Origin: UBA1189 sp964570685 | GTDB taxonomy: Bacteria; Bacteroidota; Bacteroidia; Bacteroidales; Bacteroidaceae | Direction of reading: 5' to 3' | Length of the DNA stretch: 50,390 nucleotides | Assembly (NCBI GenBank): GCA_964570685.1 | Contig: CAZMZC010000018.1 | Span: 1 to 50,390 of the forward strand | Shown: positions 24,250 to 33,079 of the stretch, piece after piece | Layout: each line of letters opens with the position of its first letter | How positions within the stretch are numbered: position 1 is the first letter of the stretch | Notes under the pieces: model-generated | Seen by the model: only the letters and a program-made list of their open reading frames with translations | Database searches by the model: none | What the model was told of the DNA's origin: nothing | Translations under genes and position numbers: made by a program

Positions 24250-25128
24250 TTACTTAAGCGCGAAGCTTCGCTCACCTATCATCACACCATCGGAGAATAG
24301 GTATACCGTGTATTCGCCTGCGCTGAGGAATTCCTCAACGTCCCAGTATACGGTAACGCTCTGCTCCTCACCTGTATACTCGATAAGCTTCTTGATGCTG
24401 TATTCGAGTTTGGTGTTTTCGTAGGAGAAGGTGGCTCCGCTGTTCTTTGTGAGTACGCTGCCGTCGGGCTTGGTAATGCGCACGTAGATGGTGCGCTCTC
24501 CTGTGGGGGCGGTGATGTTCTTGACAATGGTGAAGTCAATGGCGAACTTTACCACGTTCTTTACGCTATTAGTCTCCTTTCCACGTTTGTTGCGCGGGTG
24601 AATGGCGATGCCTGTGGCGTCGAGTTGGGATGCGAGGGTAACCTTATCACTGAGGTTCTTGGCCTCCTCCTGCAAAACCTCTACTTGCTTGGTGGCCGCA
24701 GCATATTGCGTGCGCACGCGTTTGTTCTCCTTGCTGAGCTTCTCGTTGGCTTGGTTGAGCGAGTCAATCTGCATCACGTAGCTACGCATCACGGCACGCA
24801 CGGTTTTCAGCTCCTTCTTCAGACGGGCAATCTCGGCTGCATTGCTAGCTTTGGTAGCACGCAGTTCTTCAAGAAGGCGCTGGGTGCGTAATTTCTCACG
24901 TTCGAGTTGTGCCACGAGGCTATCGTTTGAGATGAGTATCTGCATCTCGTCGTACTGGGTGGCGAAGGTGCTGTACTCGTTCTCCATTTCCATCTTTTCC
25001 AATTCGAAAAGCTGCACCATCTCTTCATTGGCCTTGTTGGCTTGACTGAGACGGATACCAAGGAATGCCAACGCTACAACCAATGCTATGCCTACAATGA
25101 TAATTATGCTTAGGACTTTCTTGTTCAT
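24250..25128 (-). CDS. Membrane-anchored coiled-coil protein of unknown function
   Basis: Residues 5-27 form a single hydrophobic helix (IIIIVGIALVVALAFLGI). It is followed by a long coiled coil (about 30-165, rich in E, K, Q and L heptads), then a C-terminal beta-rich domain (FAIDFTIVKNITAPTGERTI and on) that looks like an immunoglobulin-type fold. Topology suggests a short cytoplasmic tail and a large periplasmic part. It lies 25 bp behind valS on the same strand and is probably co-transcribed. I do not recognise a function. Confidence 0.7.
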   Translation of the reverse strand: MNKKVLSIIIIVGIALVVALAFLGIRLSQANKANEEMVQLFELEKMEMENEYSTFATQYDEMQILISNDSLVAQLEREKLRTQRLLEELRATKASNAAEIARLKKELKTVRAVMRSYVMQIDSLNQANEKLSKENKRVRTQYAAATKQVEVLQEEAKNLSDKVTLASQLDATGIAIHPRNKRGKETNSVKNVVKFAIDFTIVKNITAPTGERTIYVRITKPDGSVLTKNSGATFSYENTKLEYSIKKLIEYTGEEQSVTVYWDVEEFLSAGEYTVYLFSDGVMIGERSFALK

Positions 25129-25153
25129 ATTTGTTGGACAGAGGGGCTTTTGT

Positions 25154-27961
25154 TTATTTTAATTTCTCCAATGTTTCCTTAATCGCTGCTATCTTGCTTT
25201 CGGCATCGGCCTGTTTCTTGCGTTCGGCGGCGACAACGGCCTCGGGAGCATTGCTTACGAAACGTTCGTTGGAGAGCTTCTTCATTACCGAGTTGAGGAA
25301 TCCCTCGAGGTAGGTGAGCTCGGCTTGCAACTTGGCCACCTCGGCCTCTACGTCGATGAGGCTGCCCAGAGGTACGGCATACTCGGTAGTGCCTACCATG
25401 AACGATGAGGTACCATCACTTTTTGCCTCCACTACATTGATAGCCTCGAGGTTGGCCATCTTCTCAATGATAGCATTGTAGGCGGCCACACCGTGGGTAC
25501 CAACTACTTCAAGGCTCAGTGTCTCCTTCTGCGCGATATTCTTCTGTAGACGGATGGTGCGCACGCCGCTGATGATGCTCTTGACTGTCTCCACGTCGGC
25601 AATAAGCTGCTCGTCGTAGGTGTCGGCAAAGATCTTTACGCTCTGTGTCATGATGCTCTCGCCGGGCTTGCGCTCCTCGATGGCTTGCCACAACTCTTCA
25701 GTGATGAAGGGCATGAAGGGGTGGAGCAGGCGCAGCAGGGCATCGAAGTAGTGGAGTGTAGCATCGTAGGTCTGCTTGTCGATAGCGCAACCGTATGCGG
25801 GCTTCACAATCTCGAGGTACCAGCTGGAGAACTCATCCCAGAAGAGACGGTATACGGCCATCAGAGCCTCGCTCAGGCGATACTTGCTCATCAGGTCGTC
25901 CACCTCGATGGCAGTCTTGGTGAGCATGGCGTCGAACCACTGGCAACCTAAGCGTGCAGCCTCGGGTTGGGCGATGGTGGCATCTACATTCCAACCCTTA
26001 ACAAGGCGGAAAGCATTCCAAATCTTATTGTTGAAGTTACGGCCTTGCTCGCACAATGCATCGTCGAAGAGGATGTCGTTGCCGGCAGGGGCGCAGAGCA
26101 TCATGCCCATACGCACGCCGTCGGCACCGTACTGGGCGATGAGGTCGAGCGGGTCGGGCGAGTTGCCGAGGCTCTTCGACATCTTGCGGCCCAGCTTGTC
26201 GCGCACGATACCAGTGAAGTATACATTCTTGAAAGGCATGTCGCCCTTGTACTCGTAGCCGGCCATAATCATACGGGCTACCCAGAAGAAGATGATGTCC
26301 GGACCGGTCACCAGGTCTGAAGTGGGGTAGTAGTAGTTGAGCTCGGCATTATCGGGGTCGTTGATACCATCAAACAATGAGATGGGCCACAACCATGATG
26401 AGAACCAGGTGTCGAGGGCATCCTCGTCCTGACGCAACTCTTCGGCGGTGATATTTTCATAACCCTCCATCTTGCGGGCTAACTCAACGGCTTCTTCTAT
26501 GGTCTCGGCAACTACGAACTTCTCGGCCCCCTCCTGGCCTCCCCCAAGGGGGAGGGATGTCGACGGGGTCTTCCCCCCTTGGGGGGATGAGAGGGGGGCT
26601 TCCGGCAGGAAGTAGGCAGGTATGCGGTGTCCCCACCAGAGCTGGCGGCTGATGCACCAGTCTTGTATGTTCTCCAACCAGTTGTTATAGGTGGTCTTGT
26701 ACTTGGCGGGGTAGAACTTCAGTTCATCGTTCATTACAGGCGGCAGGGCGATGTCGGCAAAGTGCTGCATACGGAGGAACCACTGCATGCACAGACGTGG
26801 CTCAACGGCCGTGTCGGCATTGCGCTCCGAGTAGCCCACCTTGTTGTCATAGTCCTCTACCTTCTCGAGCAGGCCTGCGGCTTCGAGGTCCTTGGCGATA
26901 AGCTTGCGCACCTCTACGCGGTCCATGCCTACGTACATGCCAGCCTCCTCGCTCAGTGTGCCGTCGGGATTGAAGATGTCGATGGTCTCCAAGTTGTGCT
27001 TCTTGCCCAGCATATAGTCATTGGTGTCGTGGGCGGGAGTCACCTTCAAGCAACCGGTACCGAACTCGATGTCTACGTAGCGGTCCTCGATGACAGGTAT
27101 CTCGCGACCTACGAGCGGTACGATTACCTTCTGGCCCTTAAGCCAAGTGTTCTTCGGGTCCTTGGGGTTGATACACATGGCCGTGTCGCCCATGATGGTC
27201 TCGGGGCGGGTGGTAGCTACTACAGCATAATAGCCCTTTTCGTCTTTGTGGATAATGGGAGACCCACCTAAATCCTCCCTGTGAGGGAGGACTTGAGGCT
27301 CCGCGATGTCAGTACCCCCTCCCTCACTGGGAGGGATGGGGAGGGTCTTCACATAATATTTCAAATAATACAGCTTGCTCTTCTCCTCCTTGTAGATAAC
27401 CTCTTCGTTGGAGAGGGCGGTCTGTGCCTTGGGGTCCCAGTTTACCATGCGCAGGCCGCGGTAGATGAGGCCCTTGTTATAGAGGTCCACGAATACCTTG
27501 ATGACGCTCGCGCTACGCTTCTCGTCCATGGTGAAGGCGGTGCGGTCCCAATCGCACGAAGCACCCAGCTTGCGCAACTGCTTCAGGATGATGCCGCCGT
27601 GCTCATCGGTCCACTCCCACGCATGCTTGAGAAACTCCTCACGGGTGAGGTCGCTCTTCTTGATGCCCTGCTCGGCGAGTTTCTTCACCACCTTGGCTTC
27701 GGTGGCGATAGAGGCGTGGTCGGTACCCGGTACCCAGCAAGCATTCTTGCCCAGCATGCGAGCACGACGCACGAGGATGTCCTGAATGGTATTGTTAAGC
27801 ATGTGACCCATGTGGAGCACACCCGTCACGTTGGGTGGGGGAATGACTACGGTGTAAGGCTCGCGGCCGTCAGGCTCAGAGTGGAAGAGTTTGTTGTCCA
27901 ACCAATATTGATACCATTTACCCTCAACATCCGTGGGGTTGTATTTGCTTGCTAATTCCAT
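25154..27961 (-). CDS. valS: Valyl-tRNA synthetase
   Basis: Class Ia synthetase charging tRNA-Val. HMGH lies at residues 50-53 and KMSKSLGNS in the C-terminal half of the catalytic core; the CP1 editing domain, anticodon-binding domain and C-terminal coiled coil (VEAEVAKLQAELTYLEGFL) are present. Start 27961 gives 935 residues, about 60 more than I expect in this phylum. The excess is two proline/glycine-rich inserts encoded by GC-rich palindromes, one in the editing region (27255-27350) and one before the AEKFVVAET block (26526-26601). Both keep the frame, so the enzyme should be complete. Confidence 0.95.
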   Translation of the reverse strand: MELASKYNPTDVEGKWYQYWLDNKLFHSEPDGREPYTVVIPPPNVTGVLHMGHMLNNTIQDILVRRARMLGKNACWVPGTDHASIATEAKVVKKLAEQGIKKSDLTREEFLKHAWEWTDEHGGIILKQLRKLGASCDWDRTAFTMDEKRSASVIKVFVDLYNKGLIYRGLRMVNWDPKAQTALSNEEVIYKEEKSKLYYLKYYVKTLPIPPSEGGGTDIAEPQVLPHREDLGGSPIIHKDEKGYYAVVATTRPETIMGDTAMCINPKDPKNTWLKGQKVIVPLVGREIPVIEDRYVDIEFGTGCLKVTPAHDTNDYMLGKKHNLETIDIFNPDGTLSEEAGMYVGMDRVEVRKLIAKDLEAAGLLEKVEDYDNKVGYSERNADTAVEPRLCMQWFLRMQHFADIALPPVMNDELKFYPAKYKTTYNNWLENIQDWCISRQLWWGHRIPAYFLPEAPLSSPQGGKTPSTSLPLGGGQEGAEKFVVAETIEEAVELARKMEGYENITAEELRQDEDALDTWFSSWLWPISLFDGINDPDNAELNYYYPTSDLVTGPDIIFFWVARMIMAGYEYKGDMPFKNVYFTGIVRDKLGRKMSKSLGNSPDPLDLIAQYGADGVRMGMMLCAPAGNDILFDDALCEQGRNFNNKIWNAFRLVKGWNVDATIAQPEAARLGCQWFDAMLTKTAIEVDDLMSKYRLSEALMAVYRLFWDEFSSWYLEIVKPAYGCAIDKQTYDATLHYFDALLRLLHPFMPFITEELWQAIEERKPGESIMTQSVKIFADTYDEQLIADVETVKSIISGVRTIRLQKNIAQKETLSLEVVGTHGVAAYNAIIEKMANLEAINVVEAKSDGTSSFMVGTTEYAVPLGSLIDVEAEVAKLQAELTYLEGFLNSVMKKLSNERFVSNAPEAVVAAERKKQADAESKIAAIKETLEKLK
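26526..26601 (-). repeat. GC-rich palindromic repeat inside valS (insert 2)
   Basis: Two perfect palindromes, CCTCCCCCAAGGGGGAGG (26538-26555) and CCCCCCTTGGGGGG (26573-26586), within coding sequence. They encode a Pro/Ser/Gly-rich stretch (SSPQGGK...SLPLGGGQEG) unlike the conserved sequence on either side. Length keeps the reading frame. Confidence 0.8.
27255..27350 (-). repeat. GC-rich palindromic repeat inside valS (insert 1)
   Basis: Hairpins CCTCCCT/AGGGAGG (27274-27290) and CCCTCCC/GGGAGGG (27317-27335) in coding sequence, encoding IPPSEGGGTD...LPHREDLGG between two conserved parts (KYYVK and GYYAVVATTRPET). Same class as insert 2 and as the 79-bp repeats in the oxalate cassette. Confidence 0.8.
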
Positions 27962-27989
27962 AATTTGCACTTTGATTTTGATTTGTCTG

Positions 27990-27997
27990 CAAAATTA
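27990..27997 (-). promoter_or_regulatory. -7 box of valS
   Basis: TAatTTTG on the minus strand, 29 bases before the valS start codon. The -33 element is unclear. It lies back to back with the mazG promoter. Confidence 0.5.
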
Positions 27998-28020
27998 CGA
28001 ATAAATTGACAATTAATTGT

Positions 28021-28028
28021 TACTTTTG
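28021..28028 (+). promoter_or_regulatory. -7 box of mazG
   Basis: TActTTTG, 18 bases before the mazG start codon, in the short divergent spacer with valS. No clear -33 TTG at 19-20 bp. Confidence 0.5.
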
Positions 28029-28045
28029 CCATAAAAATAGACACG

Positions 28046-28864
28046 ATGAGTACAAGACAAGAGCAAATGGAGGCTTTCGGACGTTTTCTTGACGTGCTTG
28101 ACGAGCTGCGTGAGAAATGTCCATGGGACCGCAAGCAGACCAACGAGAGTCTGCGCCCCAACACGATAGAAGAGGTATACGAACTATGCGATGCGCTCAT
28201 CAACGAGGATGAGGCCAATATCTGCAAGGAGCTGGGCGATGTGTTGCTCCACGTGGCGTTCTATGCCAAGATAGCGTCGGAGAAGGGACAGTTTGACATA
28301 AAGGATGTGTGCGACCGCCTGTGCGACAAACTAATTTTCCGTCATCCCCATGTGTTTCCGCCCAAGGTGGACGAATCGGACATAAACCTTGCGGTGACCT
28401 CGGCTACCCAGGTGTCGGAAAATTGGGAGCAGCTGAAGCTCAAGGAGAAGGGGGGCAACAAGCGTGTGCTCAGTGGAGTGCCTTCGGGGCTACCCTCCAT
28501 CGTCAAGGCTTACCGCATTCAGGAGAAGGCACGCAACGTGGGCTTCGAGTGGGACGATGCTTCGGGTGCGTGGGACAAACTGCTTGAAGAGATTGACGAA
28601 CTGAAAGTGGAACTTGAACGTGGCGACCACGATCTTGCCGAGGCTGAATTGGGCGACCTGCTCTTTGCCACCATCAACGTGGCCCGTATGAATGGCCTGA
28701 GCCCCGACAATGCGCTGGAGCGCACGAATCAGAAGTTTATCCGCCGCTTCAACTATGTGGAGGAGAATGCCATCGCTCAAGGTCGCAACCTCAAGGATAT
28801 GACACTGGAGGAGATGGATGCCTTGTGGAATGAGGCCAAGAGGAAGGAGAGAGAGCAAGTATGA
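28046..28864 (+). CDS. mazG: Nucleoside triphosphate pyrophosphohydrolase MazG
   Basis: Hydrolyses (d)NTPs to monophosphates and pyrophosphate, with a house-cleaning or stringent-response role. Two tandem all-alpha MazG domains are present. The N-terminal metal motif is E42-E43-xx-E46 with E62 and D65 in KELGDVLLHV; the C-terminal domain repeats it (EEIDELKVE and EAELGDLLFA). At 272 residues it is normal length. It is divergent from valS and 26 bp ahead of the GH43 gene. Confidence 0.93.
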   Translation: MSTRQEQMEAFGRFLDVLDELREKCPWDRKQTNESLRPNTIEEVYELCDALINEDEANICKELGDVLLHVAFYAKIASEKGQFDIKDVCDRLCDKLIFRHPHVFPPKVDESDINLAVTSATQVSENWEQLKLKEKGGNKRVLSGVPSGLPSIVKAYRIQEKARNVGFEWDDASGAWDKLLEEIDELKVELERGDHDLAEAELGDLLFATINVARMNGLSPDNALERTNQKFIRRFNYVEENAIAQGRNLKDMTLEEMDALWNEAKRKEREQV

Positions 28865-28890
28865 AATCTATCAACGATAAATGACCTATT

Positions 28891-30558
28891 ATGAAAAAAC
28901 GTATCGTAAGCACGCTCCTGATAGCTGCAGCTTGGGGGAGTGCGATGATGGCACAGACCGACAGTTATGTGTCGGAAGTATGGTGCTCGGACCTTGGTGA
29001 CGGATATTATAAGAATCCGGTGTTGTATGCAGATTATTCTGACCCCGACGCCTGTCGTGTGGGCGATGATTTCTACATGACGGCTTCGAGCTTCAACTGT
29101 ATTCCCGGCCTGCCTATCCTGCATTCCAAGGATTTGGTCAATTGGGAGATTGTGAGTGCTGCCGTACCTTATGCACTGCCTCCTGTCGGCGATACGGCTC
29201 CGCAGCACGGCAATCGTGTGTGGGCACCCTCGATACGCCACCACGACGGCTGGTTCTATATCTTTTGGGGCGACCCTGACCAAGGTGCCTTCATGACCAA
29301 GGCGCAGGCCGTGGAGGGTCCGTGGACAGAGCCTGTGCTGGTGAAAGCTGGCAAGGGTATTATCGACACCACTCCCTTGTGGGACGATGACGGCCGTGTG
29401 TATATGGTGCATGCCTATGCAGGTAGCCGTGCGGGATTCAAGAGTGTGATATCTATCTGCGAACTCAGTGCCGATGCCTCGAAGGCCATTACGCCCAGCC
29501 GTGTTATCTTCGACGGGCATGGCGAGCATCCCACGTGCGAAGGCCCCAAGTTCTACAAATACGATGGCTATTACTACATTTTCCATCCAGCCGGTGGCGT
29601 GCAGACTGGTTGGCAGGTGGTGCAACGCTCCAAGAACATCTACGGTCCCTACGAGATGAAGGTGACCCTTGCTCAGGGCGACACGAAGGTCAACGGTCCT
29701 CATCAGGGAGCGTGGGTCGATACGCCTACCGGCGAGCATTGGTTCCTGCACTTTCAGGATGTGGGCGCCTATGGCCGTTTGGTACACTTGCAGCCTATGA
29801 CTTGGAAGGACGGATGGCCCGTGATGGGTGTCGATAAGGATGGCGATGGTTGTGGAGACCCCGTGCTCAAGTATCGCAAGCCCAATGTGGGTAAGAACTA
29901 TCCTATCAACAATCCGCGCGAGAGCGACGAGTTTGACTCCTACGAGCTGGGCAAGCAGTGGCAGTGGCATGCCAACTTCAATGAGAAATGGCACTACTGC
30001 TATGGCCGGAAGGGAGTCCTCCGCCTCTTCTCATATCCGGAGCCTGAGGGTGCTCGAAGTCTTTGGGATGTGCCCAATCTCCTTATGCAGAAACCTACGG
30101 CGCCTAATTTCACTTGTACTACGAAGCTCAAGTTTACGACCTCCGAAAACTATCTCGGCGAGCGTACGGGCCTTGTTGTCATGGGGCTCGACTATGCAGG
30201 TCTTGTCATAGAGAATACCGCCGATGGACTTATGCTCAACCAGGTTGTATGTTTGCAGGCCGACAAAGGCAAGGCCGAGAAGGTAATGGCCTCGGTTCCC
30301 TTGCAGAGCGGCGAGGTGTATCTCCGTGCCCAGTATCGCGACAAGGGGCTCGATGCCAAGAACCCTCTCGATATGGTGGTGATGGTGCAATTCTCATATA
30401 GCCTCGATGGTAAGAAGTTCAAGCCGCTGGGCGAGCCCTTCCGTGCCAAGGAGGGCAAGTGGATAGGCGCCAAGACTGGTGTCTTCTGCACCCGCCCTGC
30501 CCAAGAGAAAGTCGATGGAGGCTGGGTAGATGTCGATTTCTTCCGTGTAACGAAATAA
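28891..30558 (+). CDS. GH43-family xylosidase/arabinofuranosidase-like enzyme
   Basis: A 555-residue exported enzyme (signal MKKRIVSTLLIAAAWGSAMMA). The five-bladed propeller carries the GH43 general base D51 in YSDPDACR, the pKa-modulating aspartate in PLWDDDGRVY (165-167), and the general acid E217 in CEGPKFYKYDG. A C-terminal beta-sandwich (about 350-555, GH43 C2/DUF1349 type) follows. It is 9 bp ahead of a pectinesterase, and the pair points to pectin or arabinan side-chain breakdown. The subfamily and exact linkage cannot be told. Confidence 0.9.
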   Translation: MKKRIVSTLLIAAAWGSAMMAQTDSYVSEVWCSDLGDGYYKNPVLYADYSDPDACRVGDDFYMTASSFNCIPGLPILHSKDLVNWEIVSAAVPYALPPVGDTAPQHGNRVWAPSIRHHDGWFYIFWGDPDQGAFMTKAQAVEGPWTEPVLVKAGKGIIDTTPLWDDDGRVYMVHAYAGSRAGFKSVISICELSADASKAITPSRVIFDGHGEHPTCEGPKFYKYDGYYYIFHPAGGVQTGWQVVQRSKNIYGPYEMKVTLAQGDTKVNGPHQGAWVDTPTGEHWFLHFQDVGAYGRLVHLQPMTWKDGWPVMGVDKDGDGCGDPVLKYRKPNVGKNYPINNPRESDEFDSYELGKQWQWHANFNEKWHYCYGRKGVLRLFSYPEPEGARSLWDVPNLLMQKPTAPNFTCTTKLKFTTSENYLGERTGLVVMGLDYAGLVIENTADGLMLNQVVCLQADKGKAEKVMASVPLQSGEVYLRAQYRDKGLDAKNPLDMVVMVQFSYSLDGKKFKPLGEPFRAKEGKWIGAKTGVFCTRPAQEKVDGGWVDVDFFRVTK

Positions 30559-30567
30559 ACTGCTACG

Positions 30568-31524
30568 ATGAAGAGAGTATTATTGCTTCTATGTGCCGTG
30601 TTGGGCATGCAGGCAATGCGTGCCGAGATACGCGATACGATAGTAGTGGCGCGCGACGGTACGGGCCAGTACCGCAACATAGTCGAGGCGCTTGAGGCCT
30701 GCCGTGCCTTTATGGACTATGAGATGCTCATATACGTCAAGGCCGGTACCTATAAGGAGAAACTCATCGTGCCCGCCTGGCTCGAGAATATCATCATTGA
30801 GGGTGAGGATGTGGAGCGCACCGTCATCACCTATGACGACCATGCCAATATTGACCACATGGGCACCTTCCGCACCTATACCGTGCGCGTAGATGGCAGC
30901 AATATCACCTTCCGCAACATCACCATTGAGAACAATGCTCCGCAGATGGGGCAGGCCGTAGCCCTGCACACTGAGGGCGACAAGCTCACCTTCATCGGTT
31001 GCCGCATCCTGGGCAATCAGGACACGGTGTATACCGGTGGCCCGCGCACCCGCCTCTATTTCCACGGTTGCTATATCGAGGGCACCACCGACTACATCTT
31101 CGGTCCCTCTACCGCGTGGTTCGAGCAGTGCACGCTCCATTGCAAGCGCAACTCCTACATCACCGCGGCCTCTACGCCCGAGGGTGTCGATATAGGCTAT
31201 GTGTTCAGCCATTGCCGCCTCACCTATAGCGACGATGTCAGCAAGGTGTATCTCGGCCGTCCCTGGCGCGACCATGCCTACACGCTCTTCATGCATTGCG
31301 ACTTGGGCGACAAGATCAGGCCCGAGGGTTGGCACAACTGGCGTCGCCCCGAGTGCGAAGCCACTGTGCGCTATCTCGAATATGCCAATACGGGAACGTC
31401 GGCATCTGCGGACAAGCGTGCCGCATGGACTCGCCAGCTTACCAAGCGCGAAGCCAAAGCCGTCACGCTCGAGCGTGCCATGGCTGTTGTGCCTGATGGC
31501 TGGATGCCTGGCGTGGAGCCATAA
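30568..31524 (+). CDS. Pectinesterase (carbohydrate esterase family 8)
   Basis: Removes methyl esters from homogalacturonan. It is a right-handed beta-helix of 318 residues with all family motifs: GQAVAL with Q129, GNQDTVYT with Q151 and catalytic D152, TDYIFG with catalytic D175, and LGRPWR with R231 and W233. An N-terminal signal peptide ends near MRA. Co-transcribed with the GH43 gene and followed by a strong terminator. No polysaccharide lyase or SusCD pair is nearby. Confidence 0.93.
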   Translation: MKRVLLLLCAVLGMQAMRAEIRDTIVVARDGTGQYRNIVEALEACRAFMDYEMLIYVKAGTYKEKLIVPAWLENIIIEGEDVERTVITYDDHANIDHMGTFRTYTVRVDGSNITFRNITIENNAPQMGQAVALHTEGDKLTFIGCRILGNQDTVYTGGPRTRLYFHGCYIEGTTDYIFGPSTAWFEQCTLHCKRNSYITAASTPEGVDIGYVFSHCRLTYSDDVSKVYLGRPWRDHAYTLFMHCDLGDKIRPEGWHNWRRPECEATVRYLEYANTGTSASADKRAAWTRQLTKREAKAVTLERAMAVVPDGWMPGVEP

Positions 31525-31549
31525 GCAGGCAGGAATAGATGAAATAAAG

Positions 31550-31585
31550 AATCCTCGGCAATCATTGATTACCGAGGATTTCTCT
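31550..31585 (+). terminator. Terminator after GH43-pectinesterase
   Basis: AATCCTCGG pairs with CCGAGGATT, followed by TCTCTTT. It lies 26 bases after the pectinesterase stop and 3 bases before the convergent tRNA gene. Confidence 0.8.
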
Positions 31586-31588
31586 TTG

Positions 31589-31663
31589 GGTGACTAGTGG
31601 GATTCGAACCCACGACATTCAGAACCACAATCTGACGCTCTAACCAACTGAACTATAGTCACC
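31589..31663 (-). tRNA. tRNA-His (anticodon GTG)
   Basis: Full cloverleaf on the minus strand. The 5' base is the extra G-1 typical of tRNA-His, facing C73; the acceptor is GTGACTA/TAGTCAC. The D-stem is GTTC/GAGC, the anticodon loop TTGTGGT gives GTG, and the T-arm is GTGGG-TTCGAAT-CCCAC. The CCA end is not encoded. Confidence 0.95.
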
Positions 31664-31700
31664 ATGTTGGGCGCTTCCTTACGAAAGCGGTGCAAGTTTT

Positions 31701-31726
31701 GTGCCAACGAGCGCATGTAAGCTTGC
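31701..31726. repeat. Hairpin element in the tRNA-His leader
   Basis: GAGCGCATGTAAG and CTTACAATGCTC form a long stem around CTTG. Together with flanking GTGCAA and GTGCAGCC motifs it resembles the element upstream of ffh (35321-35435); a decayed copy may lie at 39419-39480. Confidence 0.5.
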
Positions 31727-31779
31727 TTACAATGCTCTGCGAGTGCAGCCGAAACTCGCTTGCTTTCTCAAAAGCACGG

Positions 31780-31810
31780 CAAAGGTACTGCTATTTTCCG
31801 AATATGCAAA
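31780..31810 (-). promoter_or_regulatory. Promoter of tRNA-His
   Basis: TAccTTTG on the minus strand (31787-31780) and TTTG at 31810-31807, with a 19-bp spacer. It implies a precursor leader of about 110 nt. Confidence 0.65.
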
Positions 31811-31827
31811 GGATTTTGGCAAAAAAA

Positions 31828-32994
31828 TTACTTGTAAGCCTCCATTTTATTGTGTTCGACGAGGAAATCGGCCTCTGTGGCTATGGCTTGGTGCATGCGT
31901 TGGCGGGCATCGGGCGCGAGGTCGGCGGGGATGGTGTCGGCTGGGATAATGCGGAAGTCGCCCGTGCGGCTCAGTGCGGCACGTTCAGTCCATACGAGGT
32001 CGTAGTCGAGGGCTCCGAGGCGGGTGGTGCCGCCAATCTTCTCAAGGGTGAGTTGTACGCTGAGCCCTACATCGCTGTGGGGGATGCTCATGTTTGATAC
32101 GTAGTTGCCCAGCGAGTACACGATGGCGTGGTGGGTGGGGTGCTCGGTGGAGGGCACCAGCTCGATGGGCTGTATCATGTGGGGGTGGCTACCGATGACA
32201 TGATCTACACCTTGCTCGATGAGCCAGCGGGCCAGGCTGCGCTGCTCGCTATTGGGTTGTTGCTGGTACTCGTTGCCCCAGTGCACGAGGGCTATGATGG
32301 CATCGGGGCATAGGGCGCGGGCGCGGCGTATGTCGGTGGCGAGTTCTTGCCTGTCGAGGCTGTTGACGATGTTGGGCGCGGTGGCAGGGATGCCGTTGGT
32401 GCCGTAGGTGGCGCAGAGCAGGGCGATGCGTACGCCGTTCTTCTCCACCATGAGGGGGTAGCGGCGGTGGCGGTCTGTGCTATCGCGGTAGGTGCCCACG
32501 GTGGGTATGCCGATGCTGTCGGTGAGGCTGAGCGTGCGCTCGAGGCCGCGCTTGCGGCGGTCGATGCTGTGGTTGTTGGCGGTGCCGAGGATGTCGAAGC
32601 CTGCCTCCTTCAGGGCGTAGAGGTATTCGTCGGGGGCGCTGAACTGCGGGTAGCCGCGGTAGGGCTTGCCGCCGAGGGTGACTTCGAGGTTGCCGATGGC
32701 TATGTCGGCACGGGAGATGTCGCCCTTCACCAGGGAGAAGCAGTGGGTGTAGTCGTAGGTGCCGTCGGGCTGGCGGGCAGCATCTATCTGTGCCTGGTGC
32801 TGCATGAGGTCGCCCACGAAGAACAGCGTCAAGCGCTGCTTGAATTGACAATTGACAATTGACAATTGACAATGATTATCTACTTCAACAATGCATTCGC
32901 AGCTGTCGATAGGGGGGACAGAAAGCACCTGCTGCCCTTGCCCATATATACATATAGGTAAAAGCAGCAGGAGTATGGCGGAGAGGGACTTCAA
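31828..32994 (-). CDS. CapA-family (PGA_cap) metallophosphoesterase-like protein
   Basis: 388 residues with a signal peptide (MKSLSAILLLLLPICIYG). The CapA domain starts at about residue 56: LFFVGDLMQH, then NLEVTLGG, TANNHSIDRRK, VHWGNEYQ and IGSHPHMIQP, the metal-binding motifs of the poly-gamma-glutamate synthesis CapA family. Known members act in capsule polymer handling; most homologues are uncharacterised. Between the signal peptide and the domain, codons for CQLSIVNCQ come from an (ATTGACA)n tract at 32844-32873, whose 7-base unit would shift the frame if the copy number changed. It follows folD by 85 bp. Confidence 0.82.
   Translation of the reverse strand: MKSLSAILLLLLPICIYGQGQQVLSVPPIDSCECIVEVDNHCQLSIVNCQFKQRLTLFFVGDLMQHQAQIDAARQPDGTYDYTHCFSLVKGDISRADIAIGNLEVTLGGKPYRGYPQFSAPDEYLYALKEAGFDILGTANNHSIDRRKRGLERTLSLTDSIGIPTVGTYRDSTDRHRRYPLMVEKNGVRIALLCATYGTNGIPATAPNIVNSLDRQELATDIRRARALCPDAIIALVHWGNEYQQQPNSEQRSLARWLIEQGVDHVIGSHPHMIQPIELVPSTEHPTHHAIVYSLGNYVSNMSIPHSDVGLSVQLTLEKIGGTTRLGALDYDLVWTERAALSRTGDFRIIPADTIPADLAPDARQRMHQAIATEADFLVEHNKMEAYK
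32844..32873 (+). repeat. Heptamer tract (ATTGACA)4 inside the capA-like gene
   Basis: Four tandem copies of ATTGACA plus two bases, within codons of the N-terminal linker. The same heptamer in the opposite orientation occurs at 33051-33079, 46175-46192 and 47314-47346. Confidence 0.85.
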
Positions 32995-33050
32995 AAATTA
33001 AAAGTTAAAATTTAAAGCTCGAAATGGTAAATAGCTATCCTCTAGTTCTA

Positions 33051-33079
33051 ATTGTCAATTGTCCATTGTCAATTGTCAA
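33051..33079 (+). repeat. Heptamer tract (ATTGTCA)n after folD
   Basis: Four units of ATTGTCA, one with a substitution (ATTGTCC), directly abutting the folD stop codon. Confidence 0.85.

Noticed and set aside
28891..31524. Complete polysaccharide utilisation locus
   Set aside because: GH43 and pectinesterase genes are paired, but no SusC/SusD-like genes or dedicated regulator lie beside them.
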